A stretch of DNA of 64,000 bases from Bacteroides mediterraneensis (GCF_016900355.1 NZ_JACJKA010000001.1:310001-374000), one strand, 5' to 3'; positions 18,475 to 27,923 are shown, counted from the first letter of the stretch. Numbers and translations are program-made. Notes: generated by a model from the letters alone, not told the origin.

Positions 18475-18969
18475 ATGACCTTATCCATCATTGCCGCCAT
18501 CAATCGGAAACGAGGTATCGGCTATCAGAACAAACTGCTTTACTGGCTGCCCAATGACTTGAAGCGCTTCAAGGCACTCACCACCGGACATACCATTCTC
18601 ATGGGACGTCACACCTTTGAATCTTTACCCAAAGGCACACTTCCCAACCGGAGAAATGTGGTGCTGAGCAGACAAGATTTACACTTTGAAGGAGCTGAAT
18701 GCTTCCACACGCTGGAAGAAGCCCTGAAATCGTGCAAGGAGGAAGAAGAAGTATTTGTCATCGGAGGAGCCATGCTCTACACGGAAGCCCTTCCGCTATC
18801 CGACCGTCTCTATCTGACCGAAGTGGAAGATGACCAAGTGCCCGCCGACACCTTTTTCCCGGAGATAGACCCCACTGTATGGCAAGAAAAAAGTAGAGAA
18901 TGCCATTCGACAGATGAAAAGCATCTCTACTCTTATAGTTTCGTTGATTACGAACGTATCCAAAAATAA
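18475..18969 (+). CDS. folA: Dihydrofolate reductase
   Basis: The 164-residue enzyme reduces dihydrofolate with NADPH. It shows the N-terminal SIIAAINRKRGIGYQNKLLYWLPNDLKRFK, with the active-site Asp in LPNDLKRF, then GHTILMGRHTFESLP and the NADPH site VFVIGGAMLYTEALP. Pairing with thyA is the classic dTMP cycle. It is the target of trimethoprim-type inhibitors. It converges with the Lrp-type gene with a 10-base gap. Confidence 0.97.
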   Translation: MTLSIIAAINRKRGIGYQNKLLYWLPNDLKRFKALTTGHTILMGRHTFESLPKGTLPNRRNVVLSRQDLHFEGAECFHTLEEALKSCKEEEEVFVIGGAMLYTEALPLSDRLYLTEVEDDQVPADTFFPEIDPTVWQEKSRECHSTDEKHLYSYSFVDYERIQK

Positions 18970-18979
18970 GCTTCACGCG

Positions 18980-19459
18980 TCAATCGTCGTCATTCGCCAG
19001 ATTCATAATCGGCATCTGGCGTTTGATGGCTTCACGGAAAGAAATGATGGTTTCCGAACGTGACAAGCCCAAGGGCTGAAGTTTGTCATGAATAATCTCC
19101 AGCAAGTGATGATTGTTTTTCGCATAAATCTTGATAAACATATCATACTGACCGGTCGTAAAATGACATTCCACTACTTCCGGAATGTGCTTCAAAGCTT
19201 CCGTAACGGAATCAAACTGTTCCGGATCTTTCAAATACAAACCGATGTAGGCACAAGTTTCATAGCCTATCTTTTCCGGATCAATGATGAATTCTGAACC
19301 CTTCAGAATTCCTAAGTTCGTCAACTTTTGAATTCGCTGATGAATAGCGGCTCCCGATACATTACACGCGCGTGCCACTTCCAAGAATGGAATACGTGCG
19401 TTGCCTGCAATCATGCGCAGGATCTGTTCGTCTAAGGTGTCTAATTGATGATGTCCCAT
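18980..19459 (-). CDS. Lrp/AsnC family transcriptional regulator
   Basis: The 159-residue product has an N-terminal winged helix-turn-helix (LDEQILRMIAGNARIPFLEV, GAAIHQRIQKLTNLGIL) and a C-terminal RAM ligand-binding domain (YIGLYLKDPEQFDSV, VECHFTTGQYDMFIKIYAKN). Such proteins form octamers that sense amino acids or small metabolites and control transcription. It stands alone, converging with folA. Its targets are not evident from the neighbourhood. Confidence 0.93.
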   Translation of the reverse strand: MGHHQLDTLDEQILRMIAGNARIPFLEVARACNVSGAAIHQRIQKLTNLGILKGSEFIIDPEKIGYETCAYIGLYLKDPEQFDSVTEALKHIPEVVECHFTTGQYDMFIKIYAKNNHHLLEIIHDKLQPLGLSRSETIISFREAIKRQMPIMNLANDDD

Positions 19460-19481
19460 CTTCTATGTTTTTGTATTCATG

Positions 19482-19489
19482 CAAAGGTA
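19482..19489 (-). promoter_or_regulatory. -7 box (TACCTTTG) for the Lrp/AsnC gene
   Basis: On the minus strand TACCTTTG lies 22 bases before the ATG at 19459. Confidence 0.6.
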
Positions 19490-19631
19490 ATACATTTTCT
19501 TTATATAATCTCAATATTTATAACCTTTACTTGATTTTTAACATGAAATTTGTAGAAATACAAGGGCTTATCTTCAACTTACACTTTTCAAGTTACGTCC
19601 GCTATCCTACGCACAGCAGACGCAGCTTGTC

Positions 19632-20873
19632 TCAGAACTGGAACAAGGCAGTCAGTACAATACGGTTGTTCTTCACCAGATGCGTATCGGTCACACGGGC
19701 CTTTGCGGTATAATCTCCATACCAGGCACCGGTCCAGGTATATTCTGCGCCAATCTTCCAGTTCGGACGATTGTAAGTGAATTCCGCGCCCAAGGTGTTC
19801 AACTGGTCAATATCGGTTCCCGTACCCAGTACACCGGTCACTTCTTTCGAAGCTCCCAGGTTCTTCAAGTATCCGGCAAAGATACCGCCACGGAACGTAC
19901 TTCCGTACATCATGTTCAACCAAGTATGGGATACGCGTACCGGCGTGTATTCCTGTTCTCCCGTCCGGGCATCGGTAGAAATGATGCCGTAACCTCCGAT
20001 GGTACTGGCTTGTGTCAGGTTGGAGCCCAACACACTTTTGGCCGCCAGCAGGAAACGCTGGTGAGTATATTTCACATGAGCTTCGGCCGAAACTCCCGTA
20101 ATGCGTTCGCTCACCTTGTAGGTCTTTCCATTATATTCCGACTGTGTACGCGGCGTAATGGAAGAAACGTGTACACCTGCACCGGCCAGCAAGCCCGGAC
20201 GTTTGTAGTTCATGCCCAAATAAAATTCCGGGGTACATCCATTCTTGATGAAGCTCTGGTTTTTCTGTGTAGCCGTTGCTCCTGCTTCATTGGAAGACGG
20301 ACCGACGGACAGATACTGCGACTGCCATACGGCAGCAGCCGTCAACACGAAATGTTTTTCCGTCAAACGGTAACGTACCTGCGGCGCACGGCTGAAAGGC
20401 TGATAAGGAGCCCCCATATTCAGGTTCAAGATATCAGGCGACACATCTCCGTACAAAGGATGCCAGGTCTGTCCTACCAGCAACGCAGATTTTCCCCAAT
20501 CGAGGTTGAAATACGCATGACGGATACGAATCAGCGAATAGGTCGTTCCTGAACCGCGGAAGTCGATTTCCACCTTTGCCGAGGTCTTGGCCTTACCGAA
20601 CATGGGTCCGGTCACATCCACTCCCAACCGAGTATATAAGGTATAGAAATTACCGTCGGGCTTTGCATTCATATCCTTTCCATCCGCATCGGGGGCCACA
20701 TCCTTTGGATACATATAAAAAAGTCCGTCCACAGTCTCCGAATTGGAACGGCTGTTATAAAACAAGTCTGTACGTACCTGGCCATAAAACTTATAGCCGA
20801 AATCTTTCTTCTGCGCCATCATCCCAGCCGAAACCGTCATCATGGCACACATTATAAAGAAACTCTTTTTCAT
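19632..20873 (-). CDS. DcaP-like outer-membrane porin
   Basis: The 413-residue product has a signal peptide (KKSFFIMCAMMTVSAGMMAQ). The rest is alternating beta-strand sequence ending in an aromatic-terminated strand (RIVLTALFQF), the mark of an outer-membrane barrel. Segments such as FYGQVRTDLFYNSRSN and LVGQTWHPLYGDVSPDILNL resemble the DcaP-like trimeric porin family, which takes up small anionic molecules. It lies downstream of cstA in the same direction, but has its own two-part promoter in the 70-base gap. A joint role in uptake with CstA is an inference from position. Confidence 0.8.
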   Translation of the reverse strand: MKKSFFIMCAMMTVSAGMMAQKKDFGYKFYGQVRTDLFYNSRSNSETVDGLFYMYPKDVAPDADGKDMNAKPDGNFYTLYTRLGVDVTGPMFGKAKTSAKVEIDFRGSGTTYSLIRIRHAYFNLDWGKSALLVGQTWHPLYGDVSPDILNLNMGAPYQPFSRAPQVRYRLTEKHFVLTAAAVWQSQYLSVGPSSNEAGATATQKNQSFIKNGCTPEFYLGMNYKRPGLLAGAGVHVSSITPRTQSEYNGKTYKVSERITGVSAEAHVKYTHQRFLLAAKSVLGSNLTQASTIGGYGIISTDARTGEQEYTPVRVSHTWLNMMYGSTFRGGIFAGYLKNLGASKEVTGVLGTGTDIDQLNTLGAEFTYNRPNWKIGAEYTWTGAWYGDYTAKARVTDTHLVKNNRIVLTALFQF

Positions 20874-20902
20874 TTGAAATCACTTTTATCCTTAACCGGC
20901 TG

Positions 20903-20934
20903 CAAAAGTAGCCATAATCTGCTGAACAGCCAAA
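20903..20934 (-). promoter_or_regulatory. Two-part promoter of the porin gene
   Basis: On the minus strand TTTG (20934-20931) is followed after 20 bases by TACTTTTG (20910-20903). The porin ATG is 29 bases downstream. It lies between cstA and the porin gene, so the porin can be made independently. Confidence 0.75.
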
Positions 20935-20943
20935 CAAAAATCC

Positions 20944-22374
20944 TTACAAGGAACGTACCCGGCGGAACCAACAGACAAACCAGACTGCTGCCACCAACGT
21001 ACAAACTCCGCCAATGACATAGGAAATTTCTCCTCCCAGTGAAAAGCCTTCGGGGGCAATGAACAAGTAAGTCGAGCAGACACTCGTCATGAACAAGGCC
21101 GGTATCAGGGTCACCCAATAATTTTTCCGGGTTCCCACCAGATAGGCCGTAATGGCCCACAACGTGAAGACCGACAGCGTCTGGTTGCACCAGGCAAAAT
21201 AGCGCCAGATGACTTTGAAACCTTCCGCATCGCCAAAACTATAAATCAGCAAGGCCACTGTCACCACAAAAATGGGAATACTGATAACCAGCCGTTTCCC
21301 GATGGAGCGCTGTTCCACATGGAAAAAATCGGCTACAATCAGACGGGCCGAACGGAGGGCCGTATCGCCACTCGTAATCGGAGCTGCCACAATACCTAAA
21401 ATGGCCAGGATACCTCCAAAAGTACCCAACCAATCCTTGGAAATGTCGGTGGCCACCTTGGCTCCTGAATAAGCCACTCCCGTCACCTTGTCCACAATCC
21501 CGTTTTCCTGAAAGAAGTACGTGGCAGCGGCGGCCCAAATCAGAGCCACAATGCCTTCGGTCACCATCGCCCCGTAGAACACCGGACGACAATGTTTCTC
21601 ATTGGTAATGCAGCGGGCCATCAAAGGCGATTGTGTGGCATGGAAACCACTGATTGCCCCACAGGCAATGGAAATGAACATCATCGGGAAGATCGGGTTT
21701 TTCTCGTATTTCGTGCCGAAGCCTTCCCACATTTCCGGAAGCGCCGGACTTTTCACATACAGCATCACTAAAATACCTACCGCCATGAACAACAAGGCAA
21801 ACGCAAACAACGGATAGATGCGTCCGATAATCTTGTCGATGGGAAGCATGGTGGCCAGGATATAATACAGAAAAATGACCACCACCCAGAAATACACATC
21901 CAAGGAAGCCGGCGTCATCCCCGCTAAGAGTTCAGCCGGACCAGACACAAACACGGCTCCCACCAAAATCATCAGCAAGACGGTGAATACGCAAGCGACA
22001 TTTTTGGTCCGTACCCCCAGATAGCGACCGATAATCTCCGGCAAACTTTCTCCGTTGTTCCGCAACGACAATGTGCCGGAAAGAAAATCATGCACCGCAC
22101 CGGCAAAAATGGTACCGAACACAATCCACAGATAAGAAGCCGTGCCGAACTGTGCACCCATGATGGCCCCGAAAATGGGTCCCAAACCGGCAATGTTCAA
22201 AAACTGAATCATAAAAATTTTCCACGTAGGAAGTGGAATGAAGTCAACCCCGTCTGTCATGGTCAGTGCCGGAGTTTTTCGGGCAGAATCAGGTGCAAAC
22301 AACGTATTTATGTATTTTCCATATCCCCAATATCCTACCACCAGTAAAACTAATGCGATAGTAAATGTTACCAT
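20944..22374 (-). CDS. cstA: CstA family carbon-starvation/pyruvate transporter
   Basis: The 476-residue protein has a chain of membrane helices and the CstA signature region (GLGPIFGAIMGAQFGTASY, FAGAVHDFLSGTLSLRNNGE). It is the short Bacteroidetes form; Escherichia coli CstA is about 700 residues. Members import pyruvate or peptides under carbon starvation. The ATG at 22374 gives the typical start (MVTFTIALVLLVVGYWGYGKY); a frame start at 22431 would lie upstream of the -7 box. Followed by the DcaP-like porin gene. Confidence 0.92.
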   Translation of the reverse strand: MVTFTIALVLLVVGYWGYGKYINTLFAPDSARKTPALTMTDGVDFIPLPTWKIFMIQFLNIAGLGPIFGAIMGAQFGTASYLWIVFGTIFAGAVHDFLSGTLSLRNNGESLPEIIGRYLGVRTKNVACVFTVLLMILVGAVFVSGPAELLAGMTPASLDVYFWVVVIFLYYILATMLPIDKIIGRIYPLFAFALLFMAVGILVMLYVKSPALPEMWEGFGTKYEKNPIFPMMFISIACGAISGFHATQSPLMARCITNEKHCRPVFYGAMVTEGIVALIWAAAATYFFQENGIVDKVTGVAYSGAKVATDISKDWLGTFGGILAILGIVAAPITSGDTALRSARLIVADFFHVEQRSIGKRLVISIPIFVVTVALLIYSFGDAEGFKVIWRYFAWCNQTLSVFTLWAITAYLVGTRKNYWVTLIPALFMTSVCSTYLFIAPEGFSLGGEISYVIGGVCTLVAAVWFVCWFRRVRSL

Positions 22375-22402
22375 AGATTTCGGTTTATCTCTTATTTCGT
22401 GG

Positions 22403-22410
22403 CAAAAGTA
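22403..22410 (-). promoter_or_regulatory. -7 box (TACTTTTG) for cstA
   Basis: On the minus strand TACTTTTG lies 28 bases before the cstA ATG. It is the same octamer as in the porin promoter. No clear -33 element is seen. Confidence 0.55.
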
Positions 22411-22554
22411 ATAAAAAGAAATAAAATGCAAGACATAACGATAAATTTTATCACTCAGAGAAATAATATCCTTCTATAAAGAAATAAAAGTGTCCTATTT
22501 AAAGAATATAAAAAAAGGCCTCGAAATAGCCTAATTAGAAAACTGTATCTTCAA

Positions 22555-22586
22555 TTTGCCTCTGCGACCAGCTTTGATTATATTTG
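22555..22586 (+). promoter_or_regulatory. Two-part promoter of the GHL10 gene
   Basis: TTTG (22555-22558) and TATATTTG (22579-22586) are 20 bases apart, a full match. The ATG at 22605 leaves a leader of only about a dozen bases. Confidence 0.75.
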
Positions 22587-22604
22587 CGGAAATTTTAATC
22601 AGAC

Positions 22605-24260
22605 ATGCGAATTCTCCTCACTTTAGTATTTATAAGCAGCTTTCTTTTCGCACAGGCACAGCCCAAAGAAGAAATCCGTGCCACGTGGCTGACCACGCTC
22701 GGAGGAATGGACTGGCCCACCCGAAAAGCCAATTCTCCCAAAGGTATCGAAGCACAAAAACAAGAACTCATCCAACAGCTGGACGCGTTGCAGGCGGCCC
22801 ATTTCAACACCATACTTTTCCAAACCCGACTTCGAGGGGATGTGATTTATCCTTCTGCATATGAAACCTTTGCGGAAAGCCTGACCGGCCATACAGGAAA
22901 AAATCCCGGATACGACCCCTTGCAGTTTGCCATCGAAGAATGTCACAAGCGGGGCCTTGAGTTTCATGCCTGGCTGGTATGTATTCCTATCGGCAACAAA
23001 CGACAGGTTGGCCTGTTAGGGAAGAACTGCGTCGTCAAAAAGCAGCCCAAACTCTGCAAACAGTTCAACGGAAGCTGGTACCTCGACCCCGGCAATCCCG
23101 GCACGGCCGAATACCTCAGTCAGATAGCCAAGGAAATCGTCTCACGCTATGACGTAGACGGTATTCATCTGGACTATATCCGCTACCCGGAGCAAGGGGA
23201 AAAATTTCCCGACAAAGACACGTTCCGCAAATACGGGAAGAAACAAGACCTGAAACAATGGAGAAGAGACAACATTACGCATATTGTCCAACGGATTTAT
23301 ACGGAAGTCAAGCGACTGAAACCCTGGGTTAAAGTAAGCAGTTCCCCCATCGGAAAGTTCAATGACACCCGGCGCTATTCCTCCTTCGGATGGAACGCCT
23401 ATGAAACGGTCTATCAGGATGCCCAGAAATGGTTGAACGAGGGTATTCAGGATGCTCTTTTCCCGATGATGTATTTCCAGGGAAACCATTTTTATCCCTT
23501 TGCCCTCGACTGGAAGGAAAACAAGCACAACCGATGGATTGTACCGGGACTGGGCATTTATTTCCTTCACCCGAAAGAACAGAATTGGCAAATCGATGAG
23601 ATTATCCGTCAGATTTATTTCACCCGCCGCATCGGACTGGACGGACAGGCTTATTTCCGCAACAAATTCATGCTCGGCAATACCAAAGGAATACTGGATG
23701 AACTGAAAGGCAACTTCTATGCTTACCCGGCCGTGGTTCCGCCTATGCGATGGGCTTCACAGACTGCTCCCGCTTCGCCCACCGCCCCCAGCGTGAAACT
23801 GCAAGGAGAGAATATCCAAATGACCTGGAAGGCCTCTGAAAGCCAGCCGGGAGGAATCTACTATCGCGTATATGCTTCCGACACATATCCCGTCGATACC
23901 GAGAAAGCCCAAAATCTGATTCTCTCGCGGACCGACAGTTGCCAGTACACGTTCACTTCCAGCCCGTCACAAAATGGAGGTATCTACTGGGCCGTGACGG
24001 CTGTCAACCGCTTTGGATTCGAAAGTGCCCCTTTGGCGTTGAATGCCCCAGCCAAAGACGAGCCTTCCATCTTATACGGACGACTCCCCGTACTTCCGAA
24101 AGGCTATACCCTGATCGTCAGTGAAGCGACAGGAATTGAGATTCTCCGGACTACCCAGCCCGAGAAAGACATTCCTCAGAAAATCGGCAAAGGATTCTTC
24201 CGACTAAGCTTGCTGGCACCCGATGGAAACATCACCCCGGCAGGTGTCACCGTATACTGA
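22605..24260 (+). CDS. GHL10 family glycoside hydrolase-like protein (DUF187)
   Basis: The 551-residue product has a signal peptide (RILLTLVFISSFLFAQAQ). A TIM-barrel domain of the glycosyl-hydrolase-like 10 family follows (EEIRATWLTTLGGMDWP, HFNTILFQTRLRGDVIYPS, YDVDGIHLDYIRYPEQG, IQDALFPMMYFQGNH). A C-terminal fibronectin-III-like beta domain (about 395-480) and a short extra beta region complete it. Relatives are thought to act on peptidoglycan or other glycans (for example DigH in Escherichia coli cleaves denuded peptidoglycan). The acidic residues in GIHLDYIRYPE fit a catalytic role. It has its own promoter. The true substrate is not known. Confidence 0.88.
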   Translation: MRILLTLVFISSFLFAQAQPKEEIRATWLTTLGGMDWPTRKANSPKGIEAQKQELIQQLDALQAAHFNTILFQTRLRGDVIYPSAYETFAESLTGHTGKNPGYDPLQFAIEECHKRGLEFHAWLVCIPIGNKRQVGLLGKNCVVKKQPKLCKQFNGSWYLDPGNPGTAEYLSQIAKEIVSRYDVDGIHLDYIRYPEQGEKFPDKDTFRKYGKKQDLKQWRRDNITHIVQRIYTEVKRLKPWVKVSSSPIGKFNDTRRYSSFGWNAYETVYQDAQKWLNEGIQDALFPMMYFQGNHFYPFALDWKENKHNRWIVPGLGIYFLHPKEQNWQIDEIIRQIYFTRRIGLDGQAYFRNKFMLGNTKGILDELKGNFYAYPAVVPPMRWASQTAPASPTAPSVKLQGENIQMTWKASESQPGGIYYRVYASDTYPVDTEKAQNLILSRTDSCQYTFTSSPSQNGGIYWAVTAVNRFGFESAPLALNAPAKDEPSILYGRLPVLPKGYTLIVSEATGIEILRTTQPEKDIPQKIGKGFFRLSLLAPDGNITPAGVTVY

Positions 24261-24303
24261 TGCATTTTATTCCGAAACGCATGGTAATAAAAGGAATATT
24301 CAC

Positions 24304-24311
24304 TAAATTTG
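24304..24311 (+). promoter_or_regulatory. -7 box (TAAATTTG) for purM
   Basis: TAAATTTG lies 35 bases before the purM ATG at 24347. Confidence 0.5.
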
Positions 24312-24346
24312 CACATTCAATTGAAACAAACAAACTTACTATACTC

Positions 24347-25516
24347 ATGAGCAATCAACGATACATGCAGCGCGGCGTATCTGCATCGAAAGAAGATGTA
24401 CACAACGCCATCAAGAACATTGACAAAGGTATTTTCCCGAATGCATTCTGTAAAATTATTCCTGATATTTTAGGAGGTGACCCGGAATACTGCAACATCA
24501 TGCATGCCGACGGAGCCGGTACCAAATCTTCACTGGCGTATTTGTACTGGAAAGAAACCGGCGACTTGTCTGTATGGAAGGGCATCGCACAGGATGCTCT
24601 GATTATGAACATCGATGACTTGTTGTGCGTAGGTGCCGTAGACAATATTTTGGTATCTTCTACTATCGGACGCAACAAGCTGCTTGTACCGGGTGAAGTG
24701 ATTTCAGCCATCATTAACGGCACAGACGAACTGCTGGCCGAACTTCGTGAAATGGGAGTGGGTGTCTATGCCACCGGTGGAGAAACCGCCGATGTAGGCG
24801 ATTTGGTCCGTACCATCATCGTGGACAGTACAGTGACTTGCCGTATGAAACGCGCGGATGTCATCAACAACGCCAATATCCGCCCGGGGGATGTGATTGT
24901 GGGTCTGGCCTCTTACGGTCAGGCAACTTATGAGAAAGAATACAACGGCGGTATGGGCAGCAACGGTCTGACCAGTGCCCGTCACGATGTGTTCAGCAAA
25001 TACCTAGCAGAAAAATATCCGGAAAGCTATGACCATGCTGTACCTGAAGAACTGGTTTACAGTGGCAAACTGAAACTGACAGATGCGGTAGAAGGTTCTC
25101 CGCTGGATGCCGGCAAACTGGTGCTGTCTCCGACCCGTACCTATGCTCCGGTAGTCAAGAAACTGCTGGATACCCTGCGTCCGCAAATCCACGGTATGGT
25201 TCACTGCTCAGGCGGCGCCCAAACAAAAGTGTTGCACTTCGTAGGCGACAACTGCCGGGTCATCAAAGACAACCTCTTCCCTGTGCCTCCTTTGTTCCGC
25301 ACCATCAAGGAACAGAGCGGTACCGAATGGGACGAAATGTACAAAGTGTTCAACATGGGACACCGTCTGGAAGTCTACCTGTCACCGAAACATGCAGAGC
25401 AGGTTATTGAAATCAGCAAGTCGTTCAACATCGATGCCCAGATTATCGGACGCATCGAAGAAAGTGACCACAAGGAACTGATTATTCGTTCTGAATTCGG
25501 AGAATTCAAATACTAA
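24347..25516 (+). CDS. purM: Phosphoribosylformylglycinamidine cyclo-ligase (AIR synthase)
   Basis: The 389-residue product closes the imidazole ring in purine synthesis using ATP. It shows AIR-synthase family blocks: NIMHADGAGTKSSLAYLYW, DALIMNIDDLLCVGAV, GVYATGGETADVGDLVRTI, GQATYEKEYNGGMGSNGLTS and HCSGGAQTKVLHF. It is the Bacteroidetes form, a little longer than the roughly 345-residue Escherichia coli protein. The start at 24347 is preferred, because the frame's earlier ATG at 24260 overlaps the end of the previous gene and the -7 box. It heads a run purM-small membrane protein-prfA-pyrF. Confidence 0.92.
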   Translation: MSNQRYMQRGVSASKEDVHNAIKNIDKGIFPNAFCKIIPDILGGDPEYCNIMHADGAGTKSSLAYLYWKETGDLSVWKGIAQDALIMNIDDLLCVGAVDNILVSSTIGRNKLLVPGEVISAIINGTDELLAELREMGVGVYATGGETADVGDLVRTIIVDSTVTCRMKRADVINNANIRPGDVIVGLASYGQATYEKEYNGGMGSNGLTSARHDVFSKYLAEKYPESYDHAVPEELVYSGKLKLTDAVEGSPLDAGKLVLSPTRTYAPVVKKLLDTLRPQIHGMVHCSGGAQTKVLHFVGDNCRVIKDNLFPVPPLFRTIKEQSGTEWDEMYKVFNMGHRLEVYLSPKHAEQVIEISKSFNIDAQIIGRIEESDHKELIIRSEFGEFKY

Positions 25517-25537
25517 CCAGCTACCTCTTACGATTAG

Positions 25538-25807
25538 ATGAAACCGCAAGAAAAGCAGGGATGCCTTGTCAGTGCCGGATTACTCATCGTATGGGTTGTC
25601 CTTTTCTATCTTAGCATTGAACTTGACTCTCCTTTTCTCAAGATGGTTAGTTTTGGACTCCCAGGGTTTGTCATTTCCTTTGTATTTGGGAAATACTTTG
25701 GGACTAAAGAGTTTCAATGGAAAGCCCGAAGAGACTTGCCGCTCATCTTGCTCGGTTTCATATTGTTGGTTTTCTTTACCTGGATGGCCTATGGCAGGTT
25801 ATGGTAA
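25538..25807 (+). CDS. Small membrane protein of unknown function
   Basis: The 89-residue product has three hydrophobic segments (CLVSAGLLIVWVVLFYLSIE, VSFGLPGFVISFVFGKYF, LPLILLGFILLVFFTWMAYG) and charged ends. I do not recognise a family. It lies 21 bases after purM and 45 before prfA, in the same direction, which suggests co-transcription. Codon use looks more AT-rich than the neighbours, with less regular third positions, so it may be recently acquired or fast evolving. An overlapping frame at 25566 is judged a shadow. Confidence 0.6.
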   Translation: MKPQEKQGCLVSAGLLIVWVVLFYLSIELDSPFLKMVSFGLPGFVISFVFGKYFGTKEFQWKARRDLPLILLGFILLVFFTWMAYGRLW

Positions 25808-25852
25808 GCCAAGACCAATCTCATCACTCAACTGTATAAGCATTCCATTAGA

Positions 25853-26962
25853 ATGGCAGAAAACAATACATTACTGGAAAAATTAGACGGTTTGGTATCA
25901 CGTTTCGAGGAAGTATCGACCTTGATTACAGACCCGAACGTGATAGCCGACCAGAAACGATACGTCAAACTGACCAAAGAATATAAAGAGCTGGGCGACC
26001 TGATGGCTGCCCGCAAGGAATACCTGCAATGCCTCAACGGGCTGGAGGAAGCCAAAATGATGATGGGCGAAAGCGATCCGGAAATGAAGGAAATGGCCCG
26101 CGAAGAAGCGGCAGCCTGCGAAGCCCGTATTCCCCAGTTGGAAGAAGAAATCAAGCTGTTACTTATCCCAGCCGACCCGCAGGATGACCGCAACGCCATC
26201 CTGGAAATCCGTGGAGGTACGGGAGGTGACGAAGCCGCCATCTTTGCCGGTGATTTGTTCCGCATGTATTCCAAATACTGTGAGCGCAAAGGCTGGAAAC
26301 TGGAAGTATCCAGTGCCAACGAAGGAGCTGCCGGAGGTTTCAAGGAAATCATCTGTTCCATCACCGGAGAGAAAGTATACGGAACCTTGAAATACGAATC
26401 GGGCGTGCATCGCGTACAGCGTGTACCGGCCACCGAAACCCAGGGACGTGTGCACACTTCCGCTGCTTCCGTAGCCGTACTGCCCGAAGCTGAACCCTTT
26501 GACGTGGAAATCAACGAAGGCGAAATCAAATGGGATACTTTCCGAAGCGGAGGTGCCGGAGGACAGAATGTGAACAAGGTAGAATCGGGTGTCCGCCTGC
26601 GTTACAACTGGAAGAACCCCAACACGGGTATTGTGGAAGAAATCCTCATCGAGTGTACTGAAACCCGCGACCAACCGAAGAACAAGGAACGCGCCCTGAG
26701 CCGTCTGCGTACCTTCATCTACGACAAGGAGCACCAGAAGTACATTGATGACATCGCTTCCAAACGAAAGACCATGGTGAGTACCGGTGACCGTTCGGCC
26801 AAAATCCGTACGTACAACTATCCACAGGGACGTATCACCGACCATCGCATCAACTACACCATCTACAATTTAGCGGCATTCATGGACGGCGACATTCAGG
26901 ACTGCATCGACCATCTGATTGTGGCCGAGAACGCGGAACGGTTGAAAGAAAGCGAATTATAA
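25853..26962 (+). CDS. prfA: Peptide chain release factor 1
   Basis: The 369-residue product releases finished proteins at UAA and UAG codons. The catalytic GGQ is at residues 236-238 (GGAGGQNVNKVESGVR). The stop-recognition region carries the RF1-type RVPATETQGRVHTS, which includes PAT/PxT. The N-terminal coiled-coil domain and the C-terminal DHRINYTIYNL block also match RF1. The glutamine of GGQ is normally methylated by PrmC. Confidence 0.97.
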   Translation: MAENNTLLEKLDGLVSRFEEVSTLITDPNVIADQKRYVKLTKEYKELGDLMAARKEYLQCLNGLEEAKMMMGESDPEMKEMAREEAAACEARIPQLEEEIKLLLIPADPQDDRNAILEIRGGTGGDEAAIFAGDLFRMYSKYCERKGWKLEVSSANEGAAGGFKEIICSITGEKVYGTLKYESGVHRVQRVPATETQGRVHTSAASVAVLPEAEPFDVEINEGEIKWDTFRSGGAGGQNVNKVESGVRLRYNWKNPNTGIVEEILIECTETRDQPKNKERALSRLRTFIYDKEHQKYIDDIASKRKTMVSTGDRSAKIRTYNYPQGRITDHRINYTIYNLAAFMDGDIQDCIDHLIVAENAERLKESEL

Positions 26963-27025
26963 ATAAAGGTGTATCATTTTACCCCTTACCGTGAACAATA
27001 AAGTCACATTATTAATAAAAGAATT

Positions 27026-27850
27026 ATGAACAAACAGGAATTATTTGAAAACATCAAAAAGAAAAAATCTTTTTTGTGTGTAGGACTGGATACCGACATC
27101 AAGAAAATTCCGGAACACCTTCTGAAGGAAGAAGACCCGATTTTCACTTTCAATAAGGCAATCATCGATGCCACTGCCCCTTACTGTATCGCCTATAAAC
27201 CTAACTTAGCTTTCTATGAAAGCATGGGTGTAAAAGGATGGATCGCTTTCGAAAAGACAGTGGAATACATCAAGAAAAACTATCCTGACCAATTCATCAT
27301 CGCCGATGCCAAACGTGGTGATATCGGTAACACCTCGGCCATGTATGCCCGTACCTTCTTTGAAGAACTGAACATCGACTCTGTAACAGTAGCTCCCTAC
27401 ATGGGCGAAGACAGTGTGACTCCGTTCCTCACCTACGAAGGCAAATGGGTCATCCTGCTGGCACTGACTTCCAACAAAGGTTCACACGACTTCCAGCTGA
27501 CAGAAGACAAAGAAGGCGAACGTCTGTTCGAGAAAGTATTGCGCAAATCACAGGAATGGGCCAACGACCAGAACATGATGTACGTGGTAGGTGCCACTCA
27601 AGGACGCATGTTTGAAGACATCCGTAAAATCGTCCCCCACCACTTCCTGCTGGTACCGGGTATCGGTGCACAGGGTGGTTCACTGGAAGAAGTCTGCAAA
27701 TATGGTATGACCAAGGAATGCGGACTGATTGTCAACTCCAGCCGTGCCATCATCTATGCCGACAAGACTGAAAACTTTGCCAAAGTAGCTGGCGAAGAAG
27801 CTCACAAAGTACAGCAGCAGATGGAAAAACAGCTGGCAAATATCCTCTAA
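27026..27850 (+). CDS. pyrF: Orotidine 5'-phosphate decarboxylase (type 2)
   Basis: The 274-residue product makes UMP, the last step of pyrimidine synthesis. It has the type 2 OMP decarboxylase pattern: [28 protein letters not shown], the catalytic block [15 protein letters not shown] with the Asp-Lys-Asp residues, and [15 protein letters not shown] with the phosphate site. It is last in its run and is followed by a strong terminator. Nucleotide genes purM and pyrF flank prfA here. Confidence 0.96.
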   Translation: MNKQELFENIKKKKSFLCVGLDTDIKKIPEHLLKEEDPIFTFNKAIIDATAPYCIAYKPNLAFYESMGVKGWIAFEKTVEYIKKNYPDQFIIADAKRGDIGNTSAMYARTFFEELNIDSVTVAPYMGEDSVTPFLTYEGKWVILLALTSNKGSHDFQLTEDKEGERLFEKVLRKSQEWANDQNMMYVVGATQGRMFEDIRKIVPHHFLLVPGIGAQGGSLEEVCKYGMTKECGLIVNSSRAIIYADKTENFAKVAGEEAHKVQQQMEKQLANIL

Positions 27851-27873
27851 AATTCTGTTTTTACCCCATTTTC

Positions 27874-27923
27874 AAGAAGCATAAAGACTCCTGCTTGTGC
27901 ATGCAGTCTTTATGCTTCTTTTG
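27874..27923 (+). terminator. Intrinsic terminator of the purM-prfA-pyrF run
   Basis: A perfect 16-bp stem (27874-27889 with 27905-27920) around a 15-base loop is followed by TTG, with the U tract partly inside the stem (CTTCTTTTG). The rest of the 283-base gap before lpxD shows no gene. An AT-rich stretch and a weak -7-like TAATTTGC near 28043 are the only features seen. Confidence 0.8.

Noticed and set aside
24260-24346. Extended purM N-terminus
   Set aside because: It would overlap the stop of the glycoside hydrolase gene and include the -7 box at 24304. The family starts at the later ATG.
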